A stretch of DNA of 56,713 bases from Mangrovimonas sp. TPBH4 (GTDB lineage Bacteria > Bacteroidota > Bacteroidia > Flavobacteriales > Flavobacteriaceae), in NCBI RefSeq assembly GCF_001280505.1, contig NZ_LBIO01000051.1, positions 1-56,713 on the forward strand, in the 5' to 3' direction. Shown here piece after piece: positions 9,885 to 20,000 of the stretch. Position 1 is the stretch's first letter. Each line of letters starts with the position of its first letter. A model generated the notes under the pieces. The model ran no database searches. It saw only the letters and a program-made list of their open reading frames with translations, and was not told the origin of the DNA. Made by a program: the position numbers and the translations under genes.

Positions 9885-11720
9885 TTATTGATAGCCTTCG
9901 GCTTGCAGGGTAAACAATTCGGCGTATAACTTTGGATGTGCCATGAGTTCTTCATGGGTGCCAATTTCCAACACACGGCCTTCTTCCAATACCAAAATTC
10001 TATCGGCCTGCCGTACGGTACTAAACCTATGCGAAATCAAAATACTGGTCTTTCCTTTGGTTAAGCCAATAAAACGCTCAAACACTTCACTCTCTGCTTT
10101 GGCATCCAAAGCCGAAGTAGGTTCATCCAAAATCATCACTTCCGCATTCTTCATATAGGCTCTTGCCAAGGCCACTTTTTGCCACTGCCCACCAGAAAGC
10201 TCCTGACCACTCACAAAACGTTTCCCTAACTGTTGGTCGTAACCTTTACTCAAAGCTTCCACAACCTCGTTTGCCAAACTTAAGCGGGCCGCGTTTTCAA
10301 TCTTTTCAAGGTTGCCAAGCTCCTTGATATCTCCAATGGCTATATTTTCCTTAACCGTGAATTCATACCTAAAGAAGTCCTGAAAAATAACACCAAAAAA
10401 TTGCTGATAATCTGCCTTTTTAAACCGATTGATATTTACTCCATCCAAAAGAATTTCTCCCGAGGTTGGCTCATAAAAGCGTAATAGCAACTTGGTGAGC
10501 GTTGTTTTCCCGGCACCATTCTGCCCCACAAAAGCCAACTTTTCACCAGCTTTCAAAGTAAAACTAACGCCTTTCAAAATTTGGCGCTCCGAATCTGGAT
10601 ACGAAAAATATACATCCTTAAATTCAAAACCTTGTTGGATATGCTTGGGAAGCGGCACATCTTCTGTTGTATCGGCATCTACGGAAATATCAATAAAATC
10701 GAAATAATCCTTTAAATACAGGGCACTCTCCGAAATACGGGTAAATCTTGAAAAGAACTCCTGAAGATTCTTCATCAACCTATTAAAAGAACCCGATAAA
10801 AAGGTCAATTCACCCAACGTAATCACACCCGACAACACGCGATATATAATGAATACATAAGCTGCGTAATAACTTATAGACCCCAAAACATTGAACAAAA
10901 ATCCTAAAGCCGAACGTTTCACAGCCAAGGTTTTATTGAGCTGGTAATATTCTTCGGAAAGATTTCGAAATCGATCTACGATAAAATCGGTAAGGCCAAA
11001 CAGTTTGATCTCTTTAGCTGTTTTATCGTTGGCACCTATAAACCGTAAATAGTCCAATTCCCGACGTTCCGAAGTCCAACTTCTAGCCAAAGAATACTGC
11101 TGTTGGCTAAACCTCACTTCATTGATAAAGGAAGGAATAATACTCAGCACCAACAAAATAATCAGATAGGGTTCAAAATACACAAGTCCGGCTACCAAAG
11201 TGGCAATGGAAATGGCGCTTTGTGCTTGACCCAACACATTAGACATCAATCCTACCCTACCCGTAGTTTGGGTACGCGCGCGCTCCAGTTTATCATAAAA
11301 CTCAGAATCTTCAAGGAGGCTAATCGTCACCTGATTGGTCTTTTTGATAATGGTAACGGAGGTTGCGATATTGTATTCATCTCCCAACAAAGCATCCGTT
11401 AGGGAAATGGCCCTACTAATGAGATCTGATAGGATTATCAAGCCAAATTCAATAGCTACATAGGTCCAAAGCTGAGTATACTCTGTGGTTTCAATTGTAG
11501 TTTGGGTGACAATCTCATCGATAATCAATTTGCCCACCCATAAAATGACCACGGGAAGTAAGGCTCCAATCAAGCGACAAAAAGCGGACAAGACAAAAAG
11601 TTTCTTATTGACATTCCAGATTTCCTTAAAAAACCGAGGAATGTACACCAAAGCATTAAAGGAAGTCCTTATACTGGTCTTTTCTTCATCCTTTATTGAT
11701 TTGGGTCGATGTCTTGCCAT
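9885..11720 (-). CDS. ABC transporter, fused permease/ATPase (exporter type)
   Basis: The 611-residue half-transporter has a membrane domain (about residues 30-340, several hydrophobic helices) and a C-terminal ATPase with Walker A GQNGAGKTTL, signature LSGGQWQKVALARA, Walker B VMILDEPTSALD and the H-loop ISHRFSTV. This is the MsbA/lipid-peptide-drug exporter architecture and the protein would work as a homodimer. The substrate cannot be told from the sequence. It is followed at 17 bases by the DUF2480 gene and is separated from the upstream SUF operon by a strong hairpin. Confidence 0.9.
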   Translation of the reverse strand: MARHRPKSIKDEEKTSIRTSFNALVYIPRFFKEIWNVNKKLFVLSAFCRLIGALLPVVILWVGKLIIDEIVTQTTIETTEYTQLWTYVAIEFGLIILSDLISRAISLTDALLGDEYNIATSVTIIKKTNQVTISLLEDSEFYDKLERARTQTTGRVGLMSNVLGQAQSAISIATLVAGLVYFEPYLIILLVLSIIPSFINEVRFSQQQYSLARSWTSERRELDYLRFIGANDKTAKEIKLFGLTDFIVDRFRNLSEEYYQLNKTLAVKRSALGFLFNVLGSISYYAAYVFIIYRVLSGVITLGELTFLSGSFNRLMKNLQEFFSRFTRISESALYLKDYFDFIDISVDADTTEDVPLPKHIQQGFEFKDVYFSYPDSERQILKGVSFTLKAGEKLAFVGQNGAGKTTLTKLLLRFYEPTSGEILLDGVNINRFKKADYQQFFGVIFQDFFRYEFTVKENIAIGDIKELGNLEKIENAARLSLANEVVEALSKGYDQQLGKRFVSGQELSGGQWQKVALARAYMKNAEVMILDEPTSALDAKAESEVFERFIGLTKGKTSILISHRFSTVRQADRILVLEEGRVLEIGTHEELMAHPKLYAELFTLQAEGYQ

Positions 11721-11745
11721 TTGCGTAAATCTTTTTACAAAATAG

Positions 11746-11769
11746 AAAAGGACTTAATTAAGTCCTTTT
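11746..11769 (-). terminator. Terminator at the end of the suf operon
   Basis: A perfect palindrome (AAAAGGACTTAATTAAGTCC plus TTTT) sits between the sufT stop and the ABC transporter start. It separates the two leftward transcription units. Confidence 0.8.
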
Positions 11770-11790
11770 TGTTCATATGAATACGAAATG

Positions 11791-12117
11791 CTACAGCATT
11801 CCCAATTCCAATTTTGCTTCTTCACTCATGAGTTCTTGCGACCATGGTGGATCGAAAGTAATCTCTACCTCTGCAGACTTAACGTCATTCAGGGATTTTA
11901 CCTTTTCCTCAACTTCCAATGGCAAGGTTTCTGCCACAGGACAATTGGGCGTAGTTAATGTCATTAAGATTTTTACATCGTAATCCTCGTTGACAAACAC
12001 ATCGTAAATCAACCCCAATTCGTAGATATCTACAGGAATTTCAGGGTCGAAAATAGTTTTTAAAACCCTTACAATTTTTTCTCCAAGGGCATTGGTATCT
12101 ATAGTGGTATCTCTCAT
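11791..12117 (-). CDS. sufT: SUF system Fe-S assembly protein, DUF59/MIP18 family (SufT-like)
   Basis: The 108-residue protein is essentially one MIP18/DUF59 domain: DPEIPVDIYELGLIYDV near residue 22 and the conserved cysteine motif PNCPVAETL. Members of this family help mature or transfer Fe-S clusters. It is the last gene of the suf locus, starting 1 base after the sufE stop, and is followed by a strong terminator. The symbol follows common usage; orthology is inferred from family and context. Confidence 0.85.
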   Translation of the reverse strand: MRDTTIDTNALGEKIVRVLKTIFDPEIPVDIYELGLIYDVFVNEDYDVKILMTLTTPNCPVAETLPLEVEEKVKSLNDVKSAEVEITFDPPWSQELMSEEAKLELGML

Positions 12118-12118
12118 C

Positions 12119-12556
12119 TTAATTTAATTGTGTTTGGTATGCTATGGCATACATTTTTAATTGTTTGATCATACTCACCAAACCATTGGCACGGGTTGGC
12201 GATAGATGTTCCTTCAATCCAATTTCGTCAATAAAATCGGTATTGGCAGCAATAATATCCGAAGGACTTTGGTTGGAAAAAACCCTGATTAGAATGGCTA
12301 TGATCCCTTTGGTGATAATAGCATCACTATCGGCAGTAAACACCACCTTTTCATCTTCCAATTGAGCATGCACCCAAACCTTACTTTGGCAACCTTTGAT
12401 GATATTGTCATCGGTTTTGTATTGCTCATCGATTAATGGCAAGGTCTTGCCCAAATCGATCATATATTGATAACGTTCTTCCCAATCGTCAAACATTGAG
12501 AACTCGTCGATAATTTCATTTTGAATATCCTGTATACTCACGTTGTTTATTTTCAT
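12119..12556 (-). CDS. sufE: SufE family sulfur acceptor
   Basis: The protein has 145 residues from the ATG at 12556; an in-frame TTG at 12568 is not preferred. SufE accepts persulfide from SufS on the cysteine in the motif KGCQSKVWV, which is present, and passes it to SufBCD. The rest (DWEERYQYMIDLGK near the N-terminus, the SPTRANG motif near the C-terminus) fits the family. It lies in the suf cluster between a lipoprotein gene and sufT. Confidence 0.92.
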   Translation of the reverse strand: MKINNVSIQDIQNEIIDEFSMFDDWEERYQYMIDLGKTLPLIDEQYKTDDNIIKGCQSKVWVHAQLEDEKVVFTADSDAIITKGIIAILIRVFSNQSPSDIIAANTDFIDEIGLKEHLSPTRANGLVSMIKQLKMYAIAYQTQLN

Positions 12557-12578
12557 ACAAAAATACAAAAGTTAGTTG

Positions 12579-13037
12579 TTATTCAACTTTTTCCGCCAAG
12601 GATAGTAATTGAAGAACAAGCGGTTCGATTTCTTTTGGAGGATTGCCATGATCAAAGGAAGGGCTATGATATAACGTCCCTTGATTCGTAATTTTTAGCA
12701 CGGCAATCAAGGCTCCGTCATACTGATGCGCCTTAGAGGGCACCTCCAAATTTTGGAGTTCGTTTAACTCTAGTTTAGCTACGAAATCATAGATTGAAGA
12801 CAGCTCTTGGGATGTACACGTCACAACTTTCGGCTCTTGGGCTCTATCCAATTGTACAGTCAACAAATCGCCTTCCAATACAATTCGTTTGTAAGCGCCT
12901 CGCGTCAACGCTGAATATTCTATAACATACTGGCGCTTCTCCTGCTCTTGCAACTTTGAATCTTCAATTGCCTGCGCTTTGGTCCCACAGCAACTGTATA
13001 ACACAAAAAGACTTAAAACTAACAATAGCTTATTCAC
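12579..13037 (-). CDS. Small lipoprotein of unknown function in the suf cluster
   Basis: This 152-residue protein has a lipoprotein signal peptide (MNKLLLVLSLFVLYSC, lipidated Cys16). The body has no recognised catalytic motif and is predicted alpha/beta. It sits between sufS and sufE on the same strand with short gaps (57 and 22 bases), so it is likely co-transcribed. Whether it has a role in Fe-S metabolism is unknown. Confidence 0.7.
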   Translation of the reverse strand: MNKLLLVLSLFVLYSCCGTKAQAIEDSKLQEQEKRQYVIEYSALTRGAYKRIVLEGDLLTVQLDRAQEPKVVTCTSQELSSIYDFVAKLELNELQNLEVPSKAHQYDGALIAVLKITNQGTLYHSPSFDHGNPPKEIEPLVLQLLSLAEKVE

Positions 13038-13094
13038 AAATAATTGATTTTAGATTTTGAATAAAACAGTTACAAAAAAAACGCCAAACTTTGG

Positions 13095-14309
13095 CTATGA
13101 CAACATCATTTTAGCCTTTTTAACTCCGGATACCAAAGCATCTATTTCCTCCTTGGTATTATAAAAAGCGAAGGAAGCCCTCACCGTTCCTGGGATTTTA
13201 AAGTAATCCATAATCGGTTGCGCACAGTGATGTCCTGTACGGACAGCAATGCCCATTTTATCCAAAATAGTTCCCACATCATATGGGTGGATACCTTCCA
13301 AATTAAAGGAAATCACTGAAGTTTTCTCTTCGGAAGTTCCGTAGATTTTTAAACCTTCAATTTCCAGTAATTTTTCAGTGGCGTACTCCAATAACTCATG
13401 TTCATAGGTAGCAATGTCATCAAAACCTATCGCGTTTAGATAGTCTATAGCAGTCCCAAAAGCTATCCCACCACAAATATTTGGCGTCCCCGCTTCAAAT
13501 TTATGAGGCAAATCGGCATAGGTTGTTTTTTCAAAGGTCACCTCTGCAATCATCTCACCACCTCCTTGATAAGGTGGTAATTTTTTCAGCCATTCCTCTT
13601 TTCCATACAGCATTCCCACTCCCGTTGGTCCGCACATTTTATGTCCTGAAGCCACATAAAAATCTACATCCAATTTTTGAACATCCGGTTTTATATGTGG
13701 ACATGCCTGAGCGCCATCAATCAAAACTGCTGCACCTACCGCATGGGCCTTTTCAATTATGGTTTCAATAGGATTGATAGTCCCCAAAGCATTGGAAATA
13801 TGATTGACAAACACCAACTTGGTATTCTCACTTAAAAGTTCTTCAAAAGCACTCATTACCAAAGCGCCTTCATCATTCATAGGAATCACTTTTAAAGTAG
13901 CTCCCGTACGCTCACACAACATCTGCCAAGGCACAATATTACTGTGGTGCTCAAGTGCCGATACAATAATTTCGTCTCCTTGCTTCAACAAAGCAGAAAA
14001 TCCATTGGCCACCAAATTAATACCATGTGTGGTCCCTGAAGTAAAGATGATTTCATAGGGATGTTTGGCATTAAAATGTGTTTGAATGGTATGCCTCGCC
14101 TGCTCATATTTATCTGTAGCCTCTTGGCTTAAACTATGCACCCCCCTATGGATATTGGCATTGTAATGACTGTAATAATCAACAATAACATCAATCACCT
14201 GTTGCGGTGTTTGGGATGTGGCGGCATTATCAAAATACACCAAAGGTTTTCCATTCACCTGACGGTTAAGAATGGGAAAATCTTGTCTGATGGCTTCTAC
14301 TTTAAACAT
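13095..14309 (-). CDS. sufS: Cysteine desulfurase SufS
   Basis: The protein has 404 residues from the ATG at 14309 (MFKVEAIRQDFPILNRQ), the normal SufS length; the longer frame starting at 14366 would add 19 residues without family support. The PLP lysine lies in SGHKMCGPTG and the catalytic cysteine in RTGHHCAQP, typical of group II desulfurases. It takes sulfur from cysteine as a persulfide and hands it to SufE. A terminator hairpin separates it from sufD, so it may have its own promoter or rely on read-through. Confidence 0.95.
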   Translation of the reverse strand: MFKVEAIRQDFPILNRQVNGKPLVYFDNAATSQTPQQVIDVIVDYYSHYNANIHRGVHSLSQEATDKYEQARHTIQTHFNAKHPYEIIFTSGTTHGINLVANGFSALLKQGDEIIVSALEHHSNIVPWQMLCERTGATLKVIPMNDEGALVMSAFEELLSENTKLVFVNHISNALGTINPIETIIEKAHAVGAAVLIDGAQACPHIKPDVQKLDVDFYVASGHKMCGPTGVGMLYGKEEWLKKLPPYQGGGEMIAEVTFEKTTYADLPHKFEAGTPNICGGIAFGTAIDYLNAIGFDDIATYEHELLEYATEKLLEIEGLKIYGTSEEKTSVISFNLEGIHPYDVGTILDKMGIAVRTGHHCAQPIMDYFKIPGTVRASFAFYNTKEEIDALVSGVKKAKMMLS

Positions 14310-14368
14310 GGTAATGATCTCTCTTTTTATAATAGCCCATAGGCTAACATTGACCCAGTGCAACAAAA

Positions 14369-14401
14369 AAGGGAAGGGTTTTACATATTGGCCCTTCCCT
14401 T
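14369..14401 (-). terminator. Terminator between sufD and sufS
   Basis: A 10-bp perfect stem (AAGGGAAGGG at 14369-14378, complement at 14392-14401) is followed on the minus strand by a T-run (TTTTTTG). It splits the suf locus into an upstream HesB-B-C-D unit and a downstream S-E-T unit. Confidence 0.85.
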
Positions 14402-14411
14402 AATTTTTGTT

Positions 14412-15725
14412 TTATAAGTCAAATCCAATATTGACACCCAGTTTTTTGGCAATCAATTTTGTAATACGTTTTTTAATTTCAGGAATTTTAACGGAATCCA
14501 ATACATTGTTACTGAAAGCGTACATCAAGAGTGCACGCGCTTCCTTTTCTGGAATTCCTCGGGAACGCAAGTAGAACATCGCGCTCTCGTCCAATTCTCC
14601 AATAGTACATCCATGCGAACACTTCACGTCATCGGCAAAAATCTCCAACTGTGGTTTCGTATTGATCGTCGCTTTATCACTCACCAAAATGTTATTGTTG
14701 GACTGGAATGCATTGGTTTTTTGCGCTTCTTTTTCAACAATCACCTTACCATTGAATACGCCCGTAGCACTATCACCATAAATGCCTTTATAATCTTGAT
14801 GGCTTTCACAGTTTGGCTCTATATGATGCACCAACGTACTGTGGTCTACATGTTGTTTGTCACCAATAATGGTCACCCCTTTTAGAGTAGAATCGATACG
14901 CTCACCATGTTGGAAGAAATTAAGATTGTTTCTTGTCAATTTTCCTCCAAATGAAAAGGTATGTACCGACGCATGACTCTCCTGCTTTTGCTTGATAAAG
15001 GTATTATCAATCAAAGACGCATTTTCGTTGTCGTTCTGTAGTTTGTAATAATCTACAATCGCTCTTTTATTGGCAAAAATTTCGGTAACACTATTAGTCA
15101 ACACAGGGTTGTCCGTCAAACTTTGATGACGCTCGATAATTTGAACATGTGAGTTTTCATCAACCACAATCAAGTTACGAGGTTGCAACATTAAAGCCGC
15201 TTCGTTACCAGTTGAAAAATGCACAATTTGAATAGGCTTTTCAACAATTTTATTCTTTGGAATATGAATATAGGCTCCTTCATTTGAAAAGGCCGTATTC
15301 AAAGACGTCATGCTATCATCCTTAGCTGCCTTGTTGAAATAATTTTCAATTACCAAGCGGTATTTTGGTTTGGTGATGGCAGAGGACATCAAGCATACAT
15401 CCACCCCTTCATGGGTAGTTTGTGATAAATGTGAAGAATACTTTCCGTCGATAAAAATGATTTTATACGAATCGATATCATGAATCAAATACGGTTTGAT
15501 ATCCTTGTATTCTATCGCTTTTTCACCTTTGGAAAACAGGCTGTAATCATGCTTTAAAACCGTGTTTAAAGACGTGTATTTCCAAGCCTCTTCTTTTTTG
15601 GAAGGAAAGCCTTTTTCCTCAAATGTTTTTATGGCATTGTTTCTTATGGCATGTAGAGGCGAGTGATCTTCTAAGTTATCCTCGAATGCAAAGTAAGAAG
15701 CAACTAATTTTTCTTTTAAATCCAT
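14412..15725 (-). CDS. sufD: Fe-S assembly protein SufD
   Basis: The protein has 437 residues from the ATG at 15725 (MDLKEKLVASYF); an upstream TTG at 15740 is possible. It shows the N-terminal KKEAWKYTSL motif and the C-terminal beta-helix core with DDVKCSHGCTIGELDE and FYLRSRGIPEKEARALL, hallmarks of SufD. SufD forms the SufBC2D scaffold. It is encoded directly after sufC, the canonical order. Confidence 0.95.
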   Translation of the reverse strand: MDLKEKLVASYFAFEDNLEDHSPLHAIRNNAIKTFEEKGFPSKKEEAWKYTSLNTVLKHDYSLFSKGEKAIEYKDIKPYLIHDIDSYKIIFIDGKYSSHLSQTTHEGVDVCLMSSAITKPKYRLVIENYFNKAAKDDSMTSLNTAFSNEGAYIHIPKNKIVEKPIQIVHFSTGNEAALMLQPRNLIVVDENSHVQIIERHQSLTDNPVLTNSVTEIFANKRAIVDYYKLQNDNENASLIDNTFIKQKQESHASVHTFSFGGKLTRNNLNFFQHGERIDSTLKGVTIIGDKQHVDHSTLVHHIEPNCESHQDYKGIYGDSATGVFNGKVIVEKEAQKTNAFQSNNNILVSDKATINTKPQLEIFADDVKCSHGCTIGELDESAMFYLRSRGIPEKEARALLMYAFSNNVLDSVKIPEIKKRITKLIAKKLGVNIGFDL

Positions 15726-15770
15726 ATGTTCAATCTTCAATAATCAGTAAGAAAACAACGGTTTTCCAAA

Positions 15771-16523
15771 TTAGGCGTTTACTTCTTCTTTAACCCAATC
15801 GTATCCTTTTTCTTCTAATTCATGAGCCAATTCCTTGCCTCCTGATTTTACAATTCTACCTTTATATAACACATGCACATAATCTGGCACGATATAGTCC
15901 AGCAAACGTTGGTAGTGCGTAATTACCACCACAGCATTGTCCTTACTTTTTAATTTGTTCACCCCATTGGCAACAATACGAAGGGCGTCGATATCCAACC
16001 CTGAGTCTGTTTCGTCAAGGATGGCCAATTTAGGCTCCAACATCGCCATTTGGAAAATTTCGTTACGCTTCTTCTCTCCTCCAGAAAACCCTTCGTTTAA
16101 GGAACGTGACAAGAATTTTCTATCGATTTCCAATAATTCGGATTTCTCACGAATCATTTTAAGCATTTCGTTGGCTGGCATTTCTTCCAAGCCTTTCGCC
16201 CTACGGGTTTCGTTGATGGCCGTTTTCATAAAGTTGGTCACCGAAACACCCGGAATTTCAACAGGATATTGAAAAGATAAAAAGATTCCCTTGTGGGCAC
16301 GCTCCTCAGCAGAAAGCTCGTCAATAGACTCACCGTCCAAAAGGATTTCACCTTCTTCCACTTCATATTCTTCCTTCCCTGCGATAACCGAAGCCAAGGT
16401 ACTTTTTCCAGAACCGTTTGGCCCCATGATGGCATGAACTTCGCCAGGTTTTACTTCTAGGTTAATTCCTCTAAGAATTCCTTTATCCTCAACACTTGCG
16501 TGTAAATCAGTAATCTTTAACAT
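15771..16523 (-). CDS. sufC: Fe-S assembly ATPase SufC
   Basis: The 250-residue ABC-type ATPase has Walker [11 protein letters not shown], signature [10 protein letters not shown] and Walker [13 protein letters not shown], the last being the SufC-typical variant. It drives conformational change of the SufBCD scaffold. It starts 2 bases before the stop of the upstream lipoprotein gene and belongs to the suf operon. Confidence 0.96.
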   Translation of the reverse strand: MLKITDLHASVEDKGILRGINLEVKPGEVHAIMGPNGSGKSTLASVIAGKEEYEVEEGEILLDGESIDELSAEERAHKGIFLSFQYPVEIPGVSVTNFMKTAINETRRAKGLEEMPANEMLKMIREKSELLEIDRKFLSRSLNEGFSGGEKKRNEIFQMAMLEPKLAILDETDSGLDIDALRIVANGVNKLKSKDNAVVVITHYQRLLDYIVPDYVHVLYKGRIVKSGGKELAHELEEKGYDWVKEEVNA

Positions 16524-16525
16524 AC

Positions 16526-16933
16526 TTATTCTGCTCCTAATTTAATAACATCCTTTTCCTTGTTGGATGCCATAACTTTAATAATCTCTTTTATATCAAA
16601 ACGGTTGTCCCAACCTTCTTCACCCTCTGGTTTTGGAGTAATCACCCCTCTCACCTGAACGGTTACATAATCGGTTGGTTCTACCTTATAGGCCTTTGCC
16701 ATATCATCCAACTCATGCATCTTCTCATTAATCACCACGGCATAAACCTCAGATGGCGTGTGCAACACAGCAGCATCGGCATAGTACACAAACTCACCGG
16801 TCATTTCCACATACCCATCATTTTTTTGGGCAGTTTCAATTACGGCGTCTTCTGTGACCTCAACTGGTTTTGACTCGTTTTTACAACTTAAAGCCAATCC
16901 GGCTATACATAATAATGTGAAGATGTTTTTCAT
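16526..16933 (-). CDS. NlpE-like OB-fold lipoprotein inserted between sufB and sufC
   Basis: The protein has 135 residues from the ATG at 16933 (a GTG at 16945 is the longer alternative). It has a lipoprotein signal with lipidated Cys17 (LALSCKNES). The mature part contains [16 protein letters not shown] and [18 protein letters not shown], which resemble the C-terminal OB-fold domain of NlpE (YmADAA... and G-rich strand). NlpE senses envelope and copper stress in enterobacteria; here only a distant domain likeness is seen. It is embedded in the suf operon with a 2-base gap to sufC, so a link to metal or Fe-S homeostasis is plausible but inferred. Confidence 0.65.
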   Translation of the reverse strand: MKNIFTLLCIAGLALSCKNESKPVEVTEDAVIETAQKNDGYVEMTGEFVYYADAAVLHTPSEVYAVVINEKMHELDDMAKAYKVEPTDYVTVQVRGVITPKPEGEEGWDNRFDIKEIIKVMASNKEKDVIKLGAE

Positions 16934-16982
16934 ATATGAATTCACTTTTTGGATGTTACACTTTTAATTTCTAATCTAATGC

Positions 16983-18431
16983 TTATCCTACGGAACCTTC
17001 CAAACTAATTTCCAATAATTTTTGAGCTTCCACAGCAAACTCCATTGGCAATTTATTCAACACCTCCTTACTGAATCCGTTCACGATAAGTGCAATCGCT
17101 TTTTCAGTATCGATACCACGTTGGTTACAGTAAAAAATTTGGTCTTCACCAATTTTACTGGTCGTGGCCTCGTGCTCAATTTGAGCCGTTTTATTTTTAG
17201 CTTCAATGTATGGGAAAGTATGGGCGCCACACTCATTACCCATCAACAAGCTATCACATTGCGAAAAGTTTCTCGCATTTTCCGCTCTAGAATGCACCTG
17301 AACCAAACCTCTATAAGAGTTTTGGGATTTTCCTGCAGAAATACCCTTGGAAATAATGGTCGACTTGGTATTCTTACCTAAGTGAATCATTTTAGTTCCG
17401 GTATCTGCCTGTTGGAAATTATTGGTAACAGCGATAGAATAAAATTCCCCTACCGAATTATCCCCCTTCAACACACAACTTGGGTATTTCCAAGTCACGG
17501 CACTCCCCGTTTCTACCTGCGTCCAAGAAATCTTGGCATTGGTTTCACACAATCCACGTTTGGTTACAAAATTGAAAACTCCTCCTTTACCTTCAGAGTT
17601 TCCGGGATACCAGTTTTGAACCGTTGAATATTTGATTTCGGCATCGTCCATAGCAATTAACTCCACCACCGCAGCATGCAATTGGTTCTCATCTCTACTT
17701 GGTGCGGTACATCCTTCCAAATAACTTACATAACTACCTTCATCGGCAATTACCAAGGTACGTTCAAACTGACCTGTTCCGGCTTGGTTAATTCTAAAAT
17801 AGGTAGACAATTCCATTGGACATTTTACCCCTTTTGGAATATAACAGAAACTCCCATCACTAAACACAGCACTGTTTAAGGCCGCATAAAAGTTGTCTTT
17901 TTGTGGCACGACAGTCCCAATGTATTTTTTCACCAATTCTGGATGCTCTTGGATGGCTTCGGAAATGGAACAGAAGATGATCCCTTTCTCCGCCAAGGTC
18001 TTCTTGAAGGTAGTCGCTACAGACACCGAATCAACCACTACGTCCATAGCCACACCAGCCAATTTCTTTTGTTCATCCAAAGAAATCCCCAACTTCTCAA
18101 ACGTCGCCAACAATTCTGGATCTACTTCATCCAAACTATTGTATTTCGGCTTTTTGTTAGGTGCAGAATAATAAGAGATCGCCTGAAAATCGGGCTTCTC
18201 ATATTTTACGTTAGGCCATTCTGGCTCTATCATTTGCTCCCAAGCCCTAAAGGCTTCCAACCTCCAATTGGTCATCCACTCTGGCTCTTCCTTCTTTTTG
18301 GAAATAGCTCTAACAATATCCTCGTTCAATCCAACCGGAAAGGTCTCGGACTCTATATCTGTATAAAAACCGTACTCGTATTCTTTGGTTTTTAACTCTT
18401 CTCTTAAATCGTCTTCAGTATACTTACTCAT
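16983..18431 (-). CDS. sufB: Fe-S assembly protein SufB
   Basis: The 482-residue protein has normal SufB length and motifs: [74 protein letters not shown] and [17 protein letters not shown]. SufB with SufC and SufD is the scaffold on which the cluster is built. It lies 17 bases after the HesB-type gene and before the NlpE-like lipoprotein gene. Confidence 0.97.
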   Translation of the reverse strand: MSKYTEDDLREELKTKEYEYGFYTDIESETFPVGLNEDIVRAISKKKEEPEWMTNWRLEAFRAWEQMIEPEWPNVKYEKPDFQAISYYSAPNKKPKYNSLDEVDPELLATFEKLGISLDEQKKLAGVAMDVVVDSVSVATTFKKTLAEKGIIFCSISEAIQEHPELVKKYIGTVVPQKDNFYAALNSAVFSDGSFCYIPKGVKCPMELSTYFRINQAGTGQFERTLVIADEGSYVSYLEGCTAPSRDENQLHAAVVELIAMDDAEIKYSTVQNWYPGNSEGKGGVFNFVTKRGLCETNAKISWTQVETGSAVTWKYPSCVLKGDNSVGEFYSIAVTNNFQQADTGTKMIHLGKNTKSTIISKGISAGKSQNSYRGLVQVHSRAENARNFSQCDSLLMGNECGAHTFPYIEAKNKTAQIEHEATTSKIGEDQIFYCNQRGIDTEKAIALIVNGFSKEVLNKLPMEFAVEAQKLLEISLEGSVG

Positions 18432-18448
18432 TCTCTTTACGCTTCAAT

Positions 18449-18778
18449 TTACAGTGAAAACGACTCACCACAACCACAAGTTCTGTTTGCATTGGGGTTG
18501 TTGAATACAAAACCGCTTCCATTTAAACCTCCGGAATACTCCAAGGTGGTACCAATTAGGTATAAAAAACTCTTTTTGTCAACAATAATTTTCACACCAT
18601 TGTCTTCAAATACCTTATCCTCATCCAATTGTTCTTTGTCAAACTTCAAATCGTAAGACAAGCCAGAACAACCACCACTTTTTACACCTACCCGAACAAA
18701 ATCGGTTGAAGAATCATAGCCGTCCTCGGTCATTAATTCCACAACTTTCTTTTTAGCCGCTTCTGATACTTTTATCAT
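18449..18778 (-). CDS. sufA: HesB/IscA family Fe-S carrier (SufA-like)
   Basis: The 109-residue A-type carrier has the first cysteine in GVKSGGCSGLSYDL and the C-terminal pair in RTCGCGESF, the three conserved cysteines of the family. It accepts clusters from SufBCD and passes them to apo-enzymes. It is the first gene of the suf transcript, just downstream of a consensus promoter. The SufA assignment rests on this context; the family alone would also allow IscA or ErpA. Confidence 0.9.
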   Translation of the reverse strand: MIKVSEAAKKKVVELMTEDGYDSSTDFVRVGVKSGGCSGLSYDLKFDKEQLDEDKVFEDNGVKIIVDKKSFLYLIGTTLEYSGGLNGSGFVFNNPNANRTCGCGESFSL

Positions 18779-18807
18779 AATAATGTAGATTACATCTAAA
18801 TAGACTG

Positions 18808-18837
18808 CAAATATACAATATAAGTAGGCTTAATCAA
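18808..18837 (-). promoter_or_regulatory. suf operon promoter (TTG-N19-TATATTTG)
   Basis: On the minus strand a TTG (18835-18837) is followed after exactly 19 bases by TATATTTG (18808-18815), an exact match to the Bacteroidota sigma-A type consensus. It lies 29 bases upstream of the HesB ATG. No clear operator is seen. Confidence 0.8.
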
Positions 18838-18953
18838 GCGAACCTAACATTATATTAGCAAATAGGTCTATAGAAACTATTGATGCCCTAGAGCGCTGTC
18901 CATTATCTTAAAAATGATTCCTCAAATCATCCAATAATCCTTAAATTTGCAGC

Positions 18954-20000
18954 ATGATAGAAGACAAGAATCAAGCCCGTACCCCACTTAGTGAACTTGG
19001 AGAATTTGGACTTATTGACCATTTAACCAAGAACTTTAAAATCACTCATGAATCTACCATCAAAGGCATTGGTGACGACGCCGCTGTTTGCGATTTTGGC
19101 AACCAGCAAGTAGTCATCAGCACCGATTTATTGGTAGAGCACGTGCATTTCGACTTGAGCTATATGCCATTGAAGCACTTGGGATACAAAGCCGTTATGG
19201 TGAATCTTTCCGATGTATATGCCATGAATGCCATGGCCAGCCAGATTACCGTGTCCATAGCTGTTTCCAACAGATTCCCTTTGGAAGCTCTGGAAGAATT
19301 GTACGCCGGTATCGAAACGGCCGCCAAAATTTACGGTGTAGATGTGGTGGGTGGGGACACAACGTCTTCCACCAAAGGACTACTAATTTCAGTAACTGCT
19401 TTTGGAACCGCTAACAAGGAGGACATTGTCTACAGAAGTGGTGCCAAACCTAACGACCTTTTAGTGGTCACTGGAGATTTGGGAGGCGCCTACATGGGAC
19501 TTCAAGTTTTGGAACGCGAAAAGAAAGTATTTGAAGTCAACCCAAACAACCAACCAGATTTGGACGCTTACACTTATATTATCGAGCGACAACTAAAACC
19601 TGAAGCTAGAAAGGACATCGTGAAATTATTAAAGGATCTGGAGGTCAAACCAACTTCCATGATTGATATCAGCGACGGCCTGTCTTCTGAAATTATACAC
19701 CTATGCAAACAAAGTAAAGTTGGTGCGGAACTTTACGAAAATAAAATACCACTAGATCCACAAGTCATTTCCACCTGTGAGGAATTTGAAATTGACAGCA
19801 CGACCATTGCTCTTAATGGCGGCGAGGATTATGAATTGTTAATGACGATTTCGCAAGAGGATTTCCCTAAAATTAAGGCCAATCCCAACCTGTCGATTAT
19901 TGGTTATATAACCGAAGAAAGCAGAGGCATGCATTTAATCACGCGTGGAGAAGAAGCTATCCCAATTATTGCAAAGGGATGGAATGCTCTAAACAGTTAA
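18954..20000 (+). CDS. thiL: Thiamine-monophosphate kinase ThiL
   Basis: The 348-residue protein has the AIR-synthase/ThiL fold motifs: GIGDDAAVCDF, STDLLVEHVHFD, a VNLSDVYAMNA stretch, VVGGDTTSS, and ISDGLSSEI with GGEDYEL near the C-terminus. It phosphorylates thiamine monophosphate to the diphosphate coenzyme. A TAAATTTG element at 18942-18949 is only 4 bases before the ATG, which suggests a leaderless or near-leaderless transcript. The 3' end overlaps the convergent zinc-ribbon gene by 4 bases. Confidence 0.94.
   Translation: MIEDKNQARTPLSELGEFGLIDHLTKNFKITHESTIKGIGDDAAVCDFGNQQVVISTDLLVEHVHFDLSYMPLKHLGYKAVMVNLSDVYAMNAMASQITVSIAVSNRFPLEALEELYAGIETAAKIYGVDVVGGDTTSSTKGLLISVTAFGTANKEDIVYRSGAKPNDLLVVTGDLGGAYMGLQVLEREKKVFEVNPNNQPDLDAYTYIIERQLKPEARKDIVKLLKDLEVKPTSMIDISDGLSSEIIHLCKQSKVGAELYENKIPLDPQVISTCEEFEIDSTTIALNGGEDYELLMTISQEDFPKIKANPNLSIIGYITEESRGMHLITRGEEAIPIIAKGWNALNS

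Noticed and set aside
12556..12600. TATTTTTG promoter just before the sufE ATG
   Set aside because: The element is 1 base from the ATG, so a transcript would start inside the gene; it may be chance, and the upstream lipoprotein gene probably co-transcribes sufE.
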